Shown here in pieces: positions 46,301-55,593 of a stretch of DNA of 64,000 bases. The first letter of the stretch is position 1. Every line of letters begins with the position of its first letter. The position numbers and the translations under genes were made by a program. The notes beneath the pieces were generated by a model, which was given only the letters and a program-made list of their open reading frames with translations, did no database searches and was not told the origin of the DNA. The DNA is from Hirundichthys speculiger (taxonomy: Eukaryota > Chordata > Actinopteri > Beloniformes > Exocoetidae), in NCBI GenBank assembly GCA_018398805.1, contig JAGFBZ010000012.1, positions 715,001 to 779,000 on the forward strand, in the 5' to 3' direction.

Positions 46301-49300
46301 TGTCCTCACACACATACTGGTGTGTGTTCTGCAGCTTCCTCCTGGCAGAATATGAGATAATATTAAAGGCTCTATCCTGGCTTTCTCTCCTTCTTCTCCT
46401 CCTTCCTCCCTCGCTCTCTTTTCATAATTCAAAATTGAGATCTGCTTCAGCCGGGGGCAAAAACATGAGGCTTACCCGCGCCATCCGTTGTATTTTCGCC
46501 AGTTGATTCACAGCAAAGTGCTGCATAATGAGAGCTTTCAATAAACGCTGACGAAGGAGGAGGAAGCAGTCGGTGGGTTCGCAGATGAGCTGCCGACGGC
46601 CCGATCAGGGCCCAATATGAGCTGTTCTGGACCGGGTTAGGGTTAGCGTTAGGGTTAGCGTTATTCTGGTGTGCTGGACGGCAGGAACGAAGCAAATTAA
46701 AGCGTCCACGTCACCATCGTAAAAGCATCCGACCCCCACCGGCCCACCGCAGTGCTTTAAGGCACACTTGGCCCTTCACCCCTTCTTCAAACGCTCCCCC
46801 CCCACCACCACCACCACCACCACCACCACCCTCATAAATATTCCTGAACCAAAGAGCCCGGAGCACTTTAACACAGATCAGGCCTTAAAAGCATTAAAGG
46901 CAGTTACAATAAAACGTCAGGTGACGGCTGACGTGAAGACATACGGCGAGACGAGCTCTTAGAGAAGCAACGGGGGGGAGGGGGCGTGCTCGTGACCCCC
47001 GCTGGCTCAGGTTGGATCTCCGAACCAGCTGCAGGAGAGCAACAACTCTGAAGGAAAGAGAAATTTACCTGAACAGTTAGCTGTTCAGGTAAATTATGAC
47101 GTCATCCCGATAAGTCCGATATTCATGACAAATAGCCCCGATAACATATATATTTCTGTCAACACAGCAGTGCCTCGCTCCCTCTGAGCCTTGAATGACC
47201 GGCAGTGAATGTTATGTTCAAGTGACATCGGCATAATCAGAAAAACGATTACTCAATAAGGAAAATCAAGAATACCCCCTCATGCCAGAAAACAACTCGT
47301 TAACTCGGTCATAATTTTAATAGTTGCTGACTTGAACTGATATTCGCAGTATTTCCTCACATGTTACACATAAAAAAGAAAAAATAGAAAAGGACTGAAA
47401 GAACGATTAGCAAACGAGGGAACGTGGGAATTTACGTTACACCTTGAATGCAGCCTGCAGCACAGCGCTGATCACAACAAACATGGCGGCGTGGAACTTC
47501 GTTAAAGTTTCAGAAGAAGATAGTTTGGTGGTTATTTGTGACGAATCCTCCGAGTGAATTCTACGAGGAGGGAAGCACAAGCTTCAATACGTAAAACCTG
47601 ATCAGCCACCTACAACATAACAATCGCTTCCATGGAGTTTTGAAATCGCGCTAACGCGAGCTAATGGAAGCTAATGCTAACGTGCTTCTCTCCTCTCCCT
47701 CATTCCTCTCATCTAAAGCTTCCATGAGATTAAAAAATAAAAACTACTGAACCTCATTTACTTTAATTAAAGGTATTAATTTAAATGGATCCACAAGCCA
47801 AGATCCTTTAAATGTTAATCTTTTTCAGTTGTAATTCTGATGTATTTCCATCAGTTCAAGGAGCCTTTATTTTTTATATCAGTCAGTAATTAACCTTATT
47901 TAAGTTAATGTGAGATATCAAATAGGTTTGTTTGATAGCTTTAAGAAAATGTTTGAGAGGCTTGTCAATAGTTTTTTATTGGAAAAAATAAATATCTGTT
48001 CATTTAAAGAGTCCAAACTATTTTTGATTTTGTTCATAGTAATGATGTAATGATCTTAAGGTATATGTGTGTGTTATCGGTATCGGTCTTTAGGAGCTGA
48101 AAGTTATCGCTCATTGGTTTTAAAAAACAGTTATCGTGCATCCCTACAGTTAGCATTAACGTTGGCGTCAGACACTCCGAAGGTCTTTTTCTCCTCCAGG
48201 AGACTCGGACCTGCTGTCGCCCTCAACCCATGAACCTTCGTTTCAGTGCTCGGACGTGTCGGGTTGCTGCAGCAGTGAGAAAAAGAGCAGAATAAAGATG
48301 AAAAATGCTCTAAATTTCTGTGTATTCCAGAGACATGCCTCTGAGCCGAGCTGCACCAGCGAGGAGGATGAATATCAGCGTTATTACCGCCGCAGCTCTG
48401 AGCTTTGCTCTGGATCTGGACCGGCCTCAGCATCAGCCCTGAACCATCAGCCACAAGTTTATTTCATGTGTGTAATAGACTGCGCTAGTGCATATCACGG
48501 TATTTTTCAAAATTATATCGGTTTCACAGTATATCACGTTTTTTTTTTTTGAAGGCACAACTGGGTGTTAAAACCACATTTTCTAATCATTTAGAGAGGA
48601 ATTGCTGCAGTAAATTGTCTTAGAATGACCTATTTTACTGTCACGAGGAGTGAATATTATAGAAAAACATTCATATCTACACTAGTATTAATACAGGTTT
48701 GCATGGCCTCACAAAATGATGCTATTTACAAAGAGGTGGCACTCGTTATTCTGATTAAGTGAAGGAATCAGAATGAATGATAGTTGCAGTTAAAATACAG
48801 AACCCTTTTATTTTTCACATTTTGCAAACAATGTTCTGCGGCACTTACGTTCCGCTGCGCGGCGTTCCCAACGTCGTGTACGCTACAGTACATACTCACC
48901 TGTATTACGGTATATGAAAACATTCATATCATAAGAAAAGGGGTGAAGTATATGTAGTATGTACTGTAGTATATATTATAGTATGTACTGTAGTGTGAAT
49001 GTGTGTGTATCAGTATGTAGTTAAATGTCTATGTCTATCTGGATATGAAATTAAATCTAAAATTTAGGATAAGGCTTAAAAAACCAGATAAATTTTAAGG
49101 GTAATCTTGGAACATTGGGGAAGGGGTAGGATTAAATAAGATTTACTTCTTCCTACTCCTTTTCAGACATTTTAAACCAGATATGTGGTTTGCATATTGG
49201 TATGTATATAGATCTGTGTGTATACACTGGGTATAAATTTTGTAAATTTTTTATTTCTTCTTTTTTGTGGGGAATATGTCCATTTAATATTTAGATTTAT

Positions 49301-52300
49301 TTACAAGAGGTTCTATATGTTTCTAAATTATGGTTATGCACATGTGTCAGATCCAATTTTTATAATTTATTTTATAAATATATATTTTCAGATACATAGA
49401 TTCATGATAGTGTTAAAAATTGTCTATGCTTTAAAACGGTGGTGCGCAAACTGTGGTACACGTACCACGGGTGGTACGCCAGCGCTCTCTGGTGGTACGC
49501 GGGGAAACGTCATGACTTGTAAATGCATTATAAATACAACAATAAGGAACAAACATCTCTTCTGTGTGTTTAAAGCTAATTGAGAAGGAATATATGGCTA
49601 CATTTTAAAACTGGTCATCATGGTGGTACTCAGAGAGCTGAACAGTTTCTCAGGTGGTACGCAGCATTAAAAGTTTGAGAACCACTGGTTCAAAAGACTG
49701 TTTTGACATGTCTGGAATGAATCAATAAAAGAAATAAAAATGATGGTATGAACCGGTATGAACCGGTATGGACCGGTATGAACCGGTATGAACTGGTATG
49801 GACCGGTATGGACCGGTATGGACCGGTATGGACCGGTATGGACCGGTATGAACCGGTATGAACTGGTATGGACCGGTATGGACTGGTATGGACCGGTATA
49901 CCGCCCAGCACTAAACCGCTCCTCCATTCACAGTCAAAACTGTTTCTTTCCTGAATAATTAGAATTAACGGACACAGTGAGATGATCCGAGTGATCTAAG
50001 TCTCAACATCTGTTTCTCCAGTTGTTTCTTTACCTCTAAATCCCTCTTTGAGTGTGTGTGAAGGGGGTTTTATGGAGGAAAGGGGGGGGGTGTTCGGGGC
50101 ATAAGGGACAAACTGACAGCAGAGATAAAAAAGGGGGAAGTGGACTGAACATCTCCTTCCTGAAGTCCATCTGTCTCTGAACTTGTCTGCTGTTTCTGCT
50201 CTCCCTCTCCCTCTCTCTCTCTCTCCGTTCCCTCGTTTGCTAGTCGTTCTTTCAGCCTTTTCTATTTTTTTCTTTTTTATGTGTAACATGTGGGAAAATA
50301 CTGCGAATATTAATAAAGTCAGCAACTACCAAAATTATGCCGGAGTTAACGAGTTGTTTTCTGGCATGAGGGGGTATTCTTGATTTTCCTTATTGAGTAA
50401 TCGTTTTTCTGATTATGCCGACGTCACTTGAACATAACATTCACTGCCGGTCATTCAAGCCTCAGAGGGAGCGAAGCACTGCCGTGTTGACAGAAATATA
50501 TATGTTATCGGGGCTATTTGTTCGTGATATCGGACTGACGTCATAATTTCCTGTTATCGGGCCGATAACTATCGGGTCGATAATTATCGTACCTCCCTAA
50601 TTAATCCGGTCGCAGTTCCTCTGTTGTCTGAACGGATGGAGGCCCCGCCCCCAGCTGGCCCCGCCCCCTCCACGCCTGTGGCCCCTACCTTTCATCCTGT
50701 AATCCAGGCCGATGGGATCTGAGCGGGCCGAGACATAATTACTCTCCCTGCCCCGAGGGAGCCCCGTCTTCACTCCTGCCTTCTTTCAATTCTCTCCCTC
50801 TCTTTTTTTTTCCCTTTCTACTTGTTCTTTTATTACACAGTCTCTGACATTAAATTCCCTCATTTCCCTCGACGGTAATCCAAACAAGCTTGCCTCTGAA
50901 GAAGACAGAGCTCACTGTCTCTGGGTTTTTTTTTTAGAGTTGTAAAATTTCATGACTTTTAACATTTGGAAACTTTCCCTGGGAATAAACTAAACTCTGG
51001 AGCTGGACGAATGTAGAACGTCCCGCCGGCTCCTCTGGAGGCAGAGCCGCTGACGGCGAGCTCCAGACGACTGTGAGGAGGAGAAAGCGCACATCTGGGC
51101 GTCCTAGTTCAACGCCGTCCCTTCCTTTGACCCGCCCCTGCACATTTCTGGCCCCGCCTCCTGGAACCAGCCGCTACAGACGCAGCTGTGACATCACGGC
51201 TGCACCGGGAGCTTTAGTGTTGCATCCCTGACGTTTACGGACCGAACCGACGTTTCATCCAGATGCAGAAAACGTTGCTGTGTTTTTGGTAACAGTCAGA
51301 ACGAGGCCTCCCAGGAGTTTTAATGATATCTGATCTAAATATATTTGATTTTATCTTTGATTAAAGCTGAACTAAAAACGCACGATGAGTCTTCACCATG
51401 CGAGTTGCATTCCAGCTGTTTATCTAATGATGAATAAGTTTTTAAAAAAAAAAAAATCTTATTCAACAGAACAAAGCCTTATACATCAGTGGTGCGCAAA
51501 CTGTGGTACGTGTACCACCAGTGGTACGTTGGGAACGTCATGACTTTCCACATTTTTTCCACAATTTCACTTTTCTCTTTTTTTTTTTAAATTGGAAACA
51601 TACAATTCATTATAAATACAACATTTCAATTGAAATTAAGGTAACAATAAATAACTACAATAAGGAACAAACATCTCTCCTGTGTTTAAAGCTAATTATG
51701 AAGGCATATATGGTTATATTTTAAACTGGTCATCATGGTGGTACTCAGAGAGCTCAGTAGTTTCTCAGCTGGTACGCAGCATTAAAAGTTTGAGAACCAC
51801 TGTCATATATTATTTCAGGTCACACTTGAAAATGAGATCTTGTTCTCAATGTGTTTTATCCTGTAGAAACAAAGGCTAAATTAAAAAAAAGAAAAAAAAT
51901 TGATTCTAAACTGGAATTTCTCACAATTTCCAAGCTTCGCTTCATGAAACGTTTCCAGAAATGTGAAACCTGATTTATTTATCTTTTTTTTTTTTTTTTT
52001 TAAATGAAACTAGATTAGAACTTGTGTTTCACCGTCACAAAGACGATGAGGGATTTTTTAATATATTTTTTAAATAAACACCGGGGCAGACTGGGCGGTC
52101 AGCTCAAGGCCTCATCAGTCATTCACATGGACCTGCATCTCTGCCCCCCCCCCTCCTCTACCCCTCCACCCCTCATTCCCAGAAGGACCCACAGAGGTGC
52201 CCCCGCCGCTGCCCGGTCACAAAGGCCCTTTGGGGCGGCTCTGTAATCTCTTAATGAAGGCGCTGTCGCTCCTTTTCCACGACCCATGTAGAGCAGGGAT

Positions 52301-55300
52301 CTCCTTTGTTTCTGCCCCCCAACTACAAAATGGATTAGCAGCCGAAGGAGGTGTGTGAGTGGTGCGATGTGATGGGGGAGACTGGGGGGGGTAGGAGGAG
52401 GTGCTAGTGGGGTCATTTATTTTTTTATTTCTGAGGAGGCTCATGCAGTAAAGTAGTAAAACTAAACAACAATGAGCTTTAATCGACGCGTCCCTGGGCC
52501 CTGGGGGGGGGGGGACTTTCCTTTCTCTCTTTCCTTTTTCTTTTTCTTTTCTTTTTTTTTTTTTACTGAAAGATGCACACACTGTTTCTTTATCCTCTCC
52601 GCGGGCATGCCTGCACGCACAAACACACCCGACTGCTGCACAGAGACGTCCGCTAACCCGAACCCGAACCCGAGCCGCTGGATCACATCCGCGGGTCGGT
52701 CAGAACCATGGGCGGGAAAAGGTAGAAAACGGGAGGTTTGGTGTCAATTACTCAGAGGAAGTTACCTGTAAAACTCTCCACGTCATCAACGCGTCATCGT
52801 CTCCAGAACCAGAACCAGCGGCCCTTATTTCTAACCAGACTCATCTTCCAGCTGCTTTTCTGTCCTCGCAGGAAAAATAATATATATTTATATATATATT
52901 TATATATATTTACCAGGCTCAAAGCTCTGCACCAGCAAGAATAAATAAAAAATACCAGAAAGCTGCTCTTTTTTTTTTTAAGGGTTTGTTTTTTTCCTGC
53001 CTTTTGAAAAAGAAAAAGTGAAGCGAAATGAACTCCTAAAAAGAGAAATGTCACTTAAAGGCACAAAGAGAAACTCGGAGAAGACTCCACTCACTCCCAC
53101 GCACGTGCACGTGCACGTGCGCTCCGCGTCCTCCGACGGCTGGTTCCTGAAGTTTACCGGTGGAGTTACTGTCTGATTTTATTTTCTGTCTCATCTAGGG
53201 GTCAACTTAACTTTCTTTCTTTGTTTTTTTTTTTTCTGGTCAAAGTCAAATATTTAAATATGAAGCTTTATAACTGAATAACATCATTTTATTAAATATT
53301 CTAGTTTTATTCTAGGTTGAATATTTGAGAACATTTCCAGGAGTCAGAAAACAACCAGAGGTGTGGCCTCTAGTAAAATCACTACTTTATCTGATATAAA
53401 TCCTTCTGATCAGCTAGAATTATTCTTTATTAATCTCAGAAGCGAGCGCCATTTTAAGGTTATATCTGTTCAGACTAATAAAACTTTATTTCCTTGATTC
53501 TCTGTTCAGACATGTGGAGGCAGAAGCCGCCGGTCCTGATGGTTTATTGAACTTTTAATGAGCATTTAAGCTCCTCTAAGCGTCCACGCGCACTGTTTCA
53601 GACTCTACAAACTAAAAACGCAGCTGTGATATTGAGCTCGCGCTGATTAACTCGTCTCGAGCCTCAGCGTGAACCGAAACGGAACCAGAGTGTCGGTGCC
53701 GTGAGTTTAGTGAGTTTTCTCAGGCTCGCGCCACCAAACGGGCCCGTAAACCTGAGCAAACAGGCGCCGTCAGCAGGAGCTCCAGCTCCACCTTTCACCT
53801 GAGACCCGCGGAATCAGACCCGCGGAATCAGACCCGCGGGGGCGTCACGAGCCAAACGCGCCGCGCTGCTCACCTCTCCGGTGCGTAATTCCGCCTCTGC
53901 GGCCCCGGCGGGGCTCCGGTGATCGGTGAGGTGGGGGGGCAGGAGGCCGAGGCCGCGCCGAGCTCAGGCTCGCGGATGCAGCTCCAAACTACCCCCCCCC
54001 CACCTTCCACCCCCCCCTCCGAGGAACACATGGACGCGGGAGCGCGCGGGGCTGCAACAATAGACACCTGTTCGGCTGTTCTAACGTCTCCGCCGTGTCC
54101 GTTTCACCCCGGGGGGAGTCGTTTGTGGCTGCAATGGAGCCGAAAGCGGAGGGACAGAGGGGAGACGGGGGCACGGCCGTGACCAAGCGGCCACAAAGCC
54201 AGGGGAGCCCCCCCACCGGGAATAAAGAGCAAGAGAAAAACAGCTCCTTTGGCCTCTGAAAGAGCCGAAGCGCTTCTGTTGAACAGAAGGTTCTGATGGA
54301 TGCGGAACCAGGGACGAAACCAGCATGTGGGTCCCGGGGGGGGGGCTCTTTAGTCACCTCATTTTATTTCTTCTTCTTCTTCTTCTTTTTTAACTAGAAC
54401 CAGCCCCGCTGCTGAAAACAACACCGTTTCATGGTCACGGAACCAACAGCGGCTCCGGGCGGGTTGGGTCCACGGGGCCTCTGTTCCGACAGGCCGGACT
54501 CGCTTTAAAGTTTTATCTCAGCGAGCACATTTGCAGCACACAATGACCCCGAAATCCGCCTCATTGTTCTCTGAAACATTTCAACACACAAACAAGAAGC
54601 GAGCCGGCGGAGGCCGGGCCGGCGGGCCGCGGCAACTCCGCAAAGTTCCACTTCAGACGCGGCGCGTGCGTCCCCGCGGCGTCCGTCACCGATAACGTCT
54701 TCGATATAAAGGAATCCACTCTGTGAGAACATAAAAGGGGAACTATAATCGGCTCCGAGCAGATTTCAATCATCTTTGAACCCGTTTCAGTCAGAAACGG
54801 ACGCGCGTCGAACCCCGAGAGGAGAAGATTTGCAACGAAATCCGTTTGTTTTTCCAGAACCGGGCGCAGAAACGAGCCGCAGAGCTCAGCCAGGGAGCAG
54901 AAATGCGCACATGAAGCCGAAAACAAGTGCATGCAGGGCGCTGCTGAGCGGACCGGGCCGCTCCGGGCCGTAAACACCCGGTCCGGGCCGTAGATACCCG
55001 CTCTGCGCTCTGCGACGGCCGCAGACGTGATTAACCTTCACACCGCAGTTCCACAAGAATCCCTGCAAATGTGCGCGAGCTTCTGGAAGTTTAGTGCAAT
55101 TATTGCTTTTCTGAGAGGCATTGAAATGATTAAACAATCTAAAAAATAACAAAAAAAATTTCCTAGTCAAACTGAAAATGATCAAATGTGGGAGCTCTTT
55201 GTCTGAAAGTGTGACCTGCGTTTGTGTTTCAGGTTATTATTGGAGCTGGGAGGAAGTAAAGCACCGGGCTGGTTCGGGTTTCAGCGGATCCGGGCTGGAT

Positions 55301-55484
55301 TCTGCCCCCGGAGAGCCGGAGAGCTCTGCCCGGCGCACCGGGAACCAGCGACCCGCGCGGCACACACTCACCTGCTGTTCGTCGTGTTCCAGTAGATGGA
55401 CTCCAAGATGAGCGCGCGGCACAAGTCCACTTTGAAGGCAACGAACAAAACTCCGAAATAATATCTCCACACCGACTCCCCCAT
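26175..55484 (-). CDS. efnb2: ephrin-B2 (five exons), complete coding span
   Basis: Transmembrane ligand for EphB/EphA4 receptors at the cell surface; in vertebrates ephrin-B2 directs arterial identity, angiogenesis, axon guidance and boundary formation by bidirectional signalling. The joined exons give 1014 nt, 337 residues plus stop, close to the ~333 usual for the family. Residues 1 to about 25 form a signal peptide. The Eph-binding domain (about 28-164) has cysteines 59, 86, 98 and 150 for the two expected disulphides, and a receptor-binding loop [13 protein letters not shown] at 111-123. Sequons are N33-T-T and N136-G-T. A Ser/Pro-rich linker (165-224) precedes the membrane helix (about 225-250), then KYRRRHRKH, a tail with several tyrosines (308, 315, 320, 334, 335) and the PDZ ligand YYKV. 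The tail sequence is closest to ephrin-B2, not B1 or B3. Whether it is the a or b teleost duplicate is undecided. Every junction is canonical and in phase. Confidence 0.96.
26778..27068 (+). mobile_element. hAT MITE, TAGGGGTG family, 5' truncated
   Basis: Matches the 20894-21262 copy from the GATATTATCG region to the terminal CACCCCTA (27061-27068). The left terminus is missing and a short internal deletion follows GTGTTTTTG. No duplication can be scored. Confidence 0.85.
27256..27380 (+). mobile_element. hAT MITE, TAGGGGTG family, 3' truncated
   Basis: Starts TAGGGTTGAG and matches the family to GAGATGAAAAAACAAGTTG, then breaks into unrelated sequence. The DNA after it (to about 27650) resembles decayed transposon coding DNA but was not assigned. 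Confidence 0.75.
28191..28634. repeat. telomere-like GGGTTA array in efnb2 intron 4
   Basis: About 440 bp of variable GGGTTAGG/GGGGTTA units on the plus strand, with G-runs up to seven. It lies between exons 4 and 5, which rules out a chromosome end. Confidence 0.9.
29051..29161 (-). CDS. efnb2: efnb2 exon 4: extracellular linker
   Basis: 111 nt between a TTTTGCAG acceptor and a GTGAG donor, phase 1 at both ends. Encodes residues 164-201, a hydrophilic Ser/Pro/Lys linker between the Eph-binding domain and the membrane ([14 protein letters not shown] and following). This is the least conserved ephrin-B region and is the weakest part of the call on sequence alone, but the phases force it. Confidence 0.9.
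29538..29569. repeat. inverted repeat beside the intron-3 minisatellite
   Basis: Perfect 13-bp arms TCAAATATTCATC / GATGAATATTTGA separated by TGTGAA. It ends a few bases before the minisatellite starts and could form a hairpin. Confidence 0.8.
29572..30765. repeat. 19/38-bp minisatellite in efnb2 intron 3
   Basis: About 60 units of ~19 bp. Two unit types, GTCAGCTGCAGTGGT and GCCACCTGCAGTGGT each joined by AAAC or GAAC, alternate for long stretches so that the higher-order period is 38 bp. A few units are truncated around 30120-30150 and 30615-30660. Minus-strand ORFs made of it are artefacts. Confidence 0.93.
30961..31053 (-). CDS. efnb2: efnb2 exon 3: end of the Eph-binding domain
   Basis: 93 nt, acceptor CTCCAG, donor GTGAGT, phase 1 to phase 1. 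Encodes residues 133-164: [18 protein letters not shown], then [13 protein letters not shown]. It contains the fourth conserved cysteine (150) and the glycosylation sequon N136-G-T. The [10 protein letters not shown] block is highly conserved in ephrin-B2. Confidence 0.96.
31737..32215 (+). mobile_element. hAT element, TAGTGCTGGG family, internally deleted
   Basis: Starts TAGTGCTGGGTGGTATACCGG-like sequence. The interior contains a BED-transposase first-exon remnant: [20 protein letters not shown] at about 32040-32095. It then goes directly to the subterminal region of the opposite end (ending GTTGTGCCTTCAAAAAAAA). The inverted counterpart is at 48486-49913. Confidence 0.75.
32216..33762. other. 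unassigned intron 2 segment, homopolymer-rich
   Basis: Contains G, C and A runs at about 32497-32510, 32612-32630 and 32735-32750. Overlapping ORFs at 32485-32845 depend on these runs and are not called. No repeat family was found. Confidence 0.35.
33763..34948. repeat. 52-bp minisatellite in efnb2 intron 2
   Basis: About 22 tandem copies of a 52-bp unit containing CAGTCTCAGGGCCACGCCCA, then CTGGGATAACTGTCTGTAAA and TTTAAAAATGAC. Most copies are nearly identical. Variants (CTGGTATGCC, CACCTGTATAA) recur in the same order at about 34450-34520 and 34870-34940, showing a multi-unit duplication. Confidence 0.95.
34949..36443. other. unassigned intron 2 segment
   Basis: No repeat or gene recognised. 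The part at about 35700-36190 is less repetitive and of balanced composition, so it is a place to look for conserved non-coding DNA. Confidence 0.3.
36444..37821 (+). mobile_element. composite hAT MITE with internal duplication and nested insert
   Basis: Bounded by TAGGGGTG and CACCCCTA and by the exact duplication CGTCACGT (36436-36443 and 37822-37829), so the 1378 bp behave as one inserted unit. Inside are two family units: the first from 36444 to about 37480, interrupted by a TA-flanked element at 36590-37292, and a second from about 37480 to the right end. The junction reads TCACATCCCTGTGGGCAGA, an eroded terminus. Confidence 0.9.
36590..37292. mobile_element. Tc/mariner-like MITE nested in the hAT MITE
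   Basis: A 703-bp insert with inverted ends CGGTGATCCCT / AGGGATCACTG, flanked by TA on both sides. Removing it restores the host sequence GCTGTATATGTTCATC seen in other copies. TA duplications are the mark of the Tc1/mariner superfamily. No transposase is recognisable; the tail has ACCGCGAAAAATAAGGGATC. Confidence 0.85.
38011..38157. repeat. telomere-like CCCTAA array in efnb2 intron 2
   Basis: About 147 bp of CCCTAA/CCCCTAA units, in inverse orientation to the blocks at 193 and 28191. Confidence 0.9.
38158..40054. other. intron 2 segment without recognised repeats
   Basis: Contains poly-G runs at 38908-38925 and 39053-39066. The stretch 39070-39240 has homeodomain-like TAATTAATTA and CCAATTGG motifs, and 39640-39900 is GC-rich. 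No gene is supported; ORFs here lack motifs. Confidence 0.3.
40055..40752 (-). mobile_element. hAT element, TAGAGC family, mosaic
   Basis: Bounded by TAGAGCCGAGCGATTC and GAT-rich CGCTCCGCTCTA. A second, inverted copy is at 60627-61056. Between about 40225 and 40362 it carries a piece of the unrelated TAGGGGTG family (CTACCCAGTTAATATC and neighbours), after which the TAGAGC sequence resumes with partial duplication. Confidence 0.75.
40779..40836. mobile_element. 58-bp miniature copy of the TAGAGC family terminus
   Basis: Two inverted termini, TAGAGCGGAGCGATTTTATC and its complement, brought nearly together. It is flanked by a 23-bp direct repeat (40753-40775 and 40837-40859), so element end plus flank were duplicated in tandem. 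Confidence 0.75.
40860..41668. other. intron 2 segment next to exon 2
   Basis: No recognised repeat or gene. Short ORFs at 41211-41572 lack motifs. Confidence 0.35.
41669..41952 (-). CDS. efnb2: efnb2 exon 2: core of the Eph-binding domain
   Basis: 284 nt, acceptor CTTCCAG, donor GTGAGT, entry phase 2, exit phase 1. Encodes residues 38-133: [20 protein letters not shown]59, then [10 protein letters not shown]86, PLLNC (C98), [33 protein letters not shown]. This is the most conserved part of ephrin-B proteins and includes the receptor-inserting loop. The VDGGVTDG segment (63-69 region) differs from the mammalian loop, as expected for a variable turn. Confidence 0.97.
42776..43757 (+). mobile_element. 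hAT MITE with internal tandem amplification
   Basis: Bounded by TAGGGGTG and CACCCCTA and by the exact 8-bp duplication GACGAGAC (42768-42775 and 43758-43765). The 982 bp contain about four consecutive copies of the ATATCACGATATATTG to GAGGACAAATTGA segment (~125 bp), then one complete unit ending near 43478 at an eroded terminus and a second shortened unit. Confidence 0.92.
44783..45601. mobile_element. TTTTAGTT-rich MITE
   Basis: Starts CAGGTTTATAATAGTTTTAG and ends GTTAACAATAATAGCCTTG, partly inverted. Many TTTTAGTTT motifs near both ends. Flanks ATCAATGC (44775-44782) and ATCAGCGC (45602-45609) match 6/8, compatible with an old hAT duplication. It contains a 53-bp tandem duplication. Confidence 0.65.
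45153..45258. repeat. 53-bp exact tandem duplication
   Basis: Two identical copies of a unit containing GGGGGCTAGCTTAGGCTAGC and TTATCCAGCTAGTC. Identity suggests a recent event. Confidence 0.9.
46633..46662. repeat. short GGGTTAGC telomere-like tract
   Basis: Four to five GGGTTA/GCGTTA units within intron 1. Confidence 0.7.
46803..46830. repeat. ACC microsatellite
   Basis: Nine uninterrupted ACC units next to a C-run, within intron 1. Confidence 0.9.
47072..47105. repeat. perfect hairpin at a truncated transposon edge
   Basis: 15-bp arms AATTTACCTGAACAG / CTGTTCAGGTAAATT with a TTAG loop. The right arm runs into the BED-type hAT copy, whose own 5' end is missing here. Confidence 0.85.
47095..48146 (+). 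mobile_element. BED-finger hAT element, uninterrupted copy
   Basis: Homologous to 13636-14113 plus 19863-20035, without the LINE. It has the BED exon start (ATGGCGGCG at about 47482) reading [20 protein letters not shown], then a stop, with frameshifted finger remains. The body is internally deleted and the right end is GTTATCGTGCATCCCTA. The left terminus is truncated at the hairpin. Confidence 0.85.
49437..49687. mobile_element. hAT MITE, GTGGTGCGCAAAC family, copy 1
   Basis: Ends CGGTGGTGCGCAAAC / GTTTGAGAACCACTG are loosely inverted. The interior has ACGTACCAC and TGGTGGTAC motifs. The second copy is 51487-51802. Flanks CTTTAAAA and GTTCAAAA match imperfectly. Confidence 0.8.
49741..49902. 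repeat. 10-bp GGTATGRACC array
   Basis: About 16 units alternating GGTATGAACC and GGTATGGACC. It lies next to the terminus of the TAGTGCTGGG element and is made of that terminus sequence. ORFs over it are artefacts. Confidence 0.92.
50229..50599 (-). mobile_element. BED-finger hAT element, 5' part only, inverted
   Basis: Matches the left portion of the 47095 and 13636 copies in reverse and retains the true terminus TAGGGAGGTACGATAATTAT (read on the minus strand from 50599). It stops before the BED exon. Confidence 0.85.
51487..51802. mobile_element. hAT MITE, GTGGTGCGCAAAC family, copy 2
   Basis: Ends CAGTGGTGCGCAAAC / AGTTTGAGAACCACTG. Flanks TTATACAT (51479-51486) and TCATATAT (51803-51810) match 6/8. 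It is longer than copy 1 by an A/T-rich internal stretch. Confidence 0.85.
55372..55484 (-). CDS. efnb2: efnb2 exon 1: signal peptide and N terminus
   Basis: ATG at 55484-55482, donor GTGAGT at 55371, exit phase 2. Encodes residues 1-37 plus two bases of codon 38. [20 protein letters not shown] is a hydrophobic signal sequence, followed by [12 protein letters not shown], the start of the mature ligand with its first glycosylation sequon. The start is supported by the fit to the ephrin-B2 N terminus (SVW-Y..GVL). Confidence 0.92.
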
Positions 55485-55587
55485 GGTGAGCCTGCGCGCC
55501 TCCCGGACTGGTGCGACAAAAATCCGTCTCAAGCAGGAGGCGTCCGCGCGCGCAAAGGAACCAGAGCAGCTCCGAGAACCTCTTCAC

Positions 55588-55593
55588 TTTATA
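55588..55593 (-). promoter_or_regulatory. efnb2: TATA-like box upstream of efnb2
   Basis: Minus strand GGGATATAAAGTG about 105 bp upstream of the ATG. This would place a transcription start near 55560 with a 5' UTR of ~76 nt. A GC-rich box lies about 30 bp further upstream. Unverified. Confidence 0.45.

Larger units (their letters stand above)
48486..49913 (-). mobile_element. hAT element, TAGTGCTGGG family, inverted
   Basis: Ends with CCGGTATACCGCCCAGCACTA on the right (49893-49913), inverse to the start of the 31737 copy. Shared subterminal sequence at 48550-48640 and 48830-48935 confirms the family. It contains a second hAT MITE (49437-49687) and an expanded 10-bp array. No flanking duplication was found, so the left boundary is approximate. 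Confidence 0.65.
41953..55371 (-). other. efnb2: efnb2 intron 1
   Basis: 13.4-kb phase-2 intron, donor GTGAGT at 55371. It holds at least six transposon copies, listed separately. The stretches 43766-44774, 45610-47071, 50600-51486 and 51811-53600 contain no recognised gene. Long first introns of this kind often hold enhancers, but none can be proven here. Confidence 0.85.

Noticed and set aside
52100..52600. Overlapping ORFs on both strands in intron 1
   Set aside because: They depend on C, G and T homopolymers, lack motifs and lie in the efnb2 intron.
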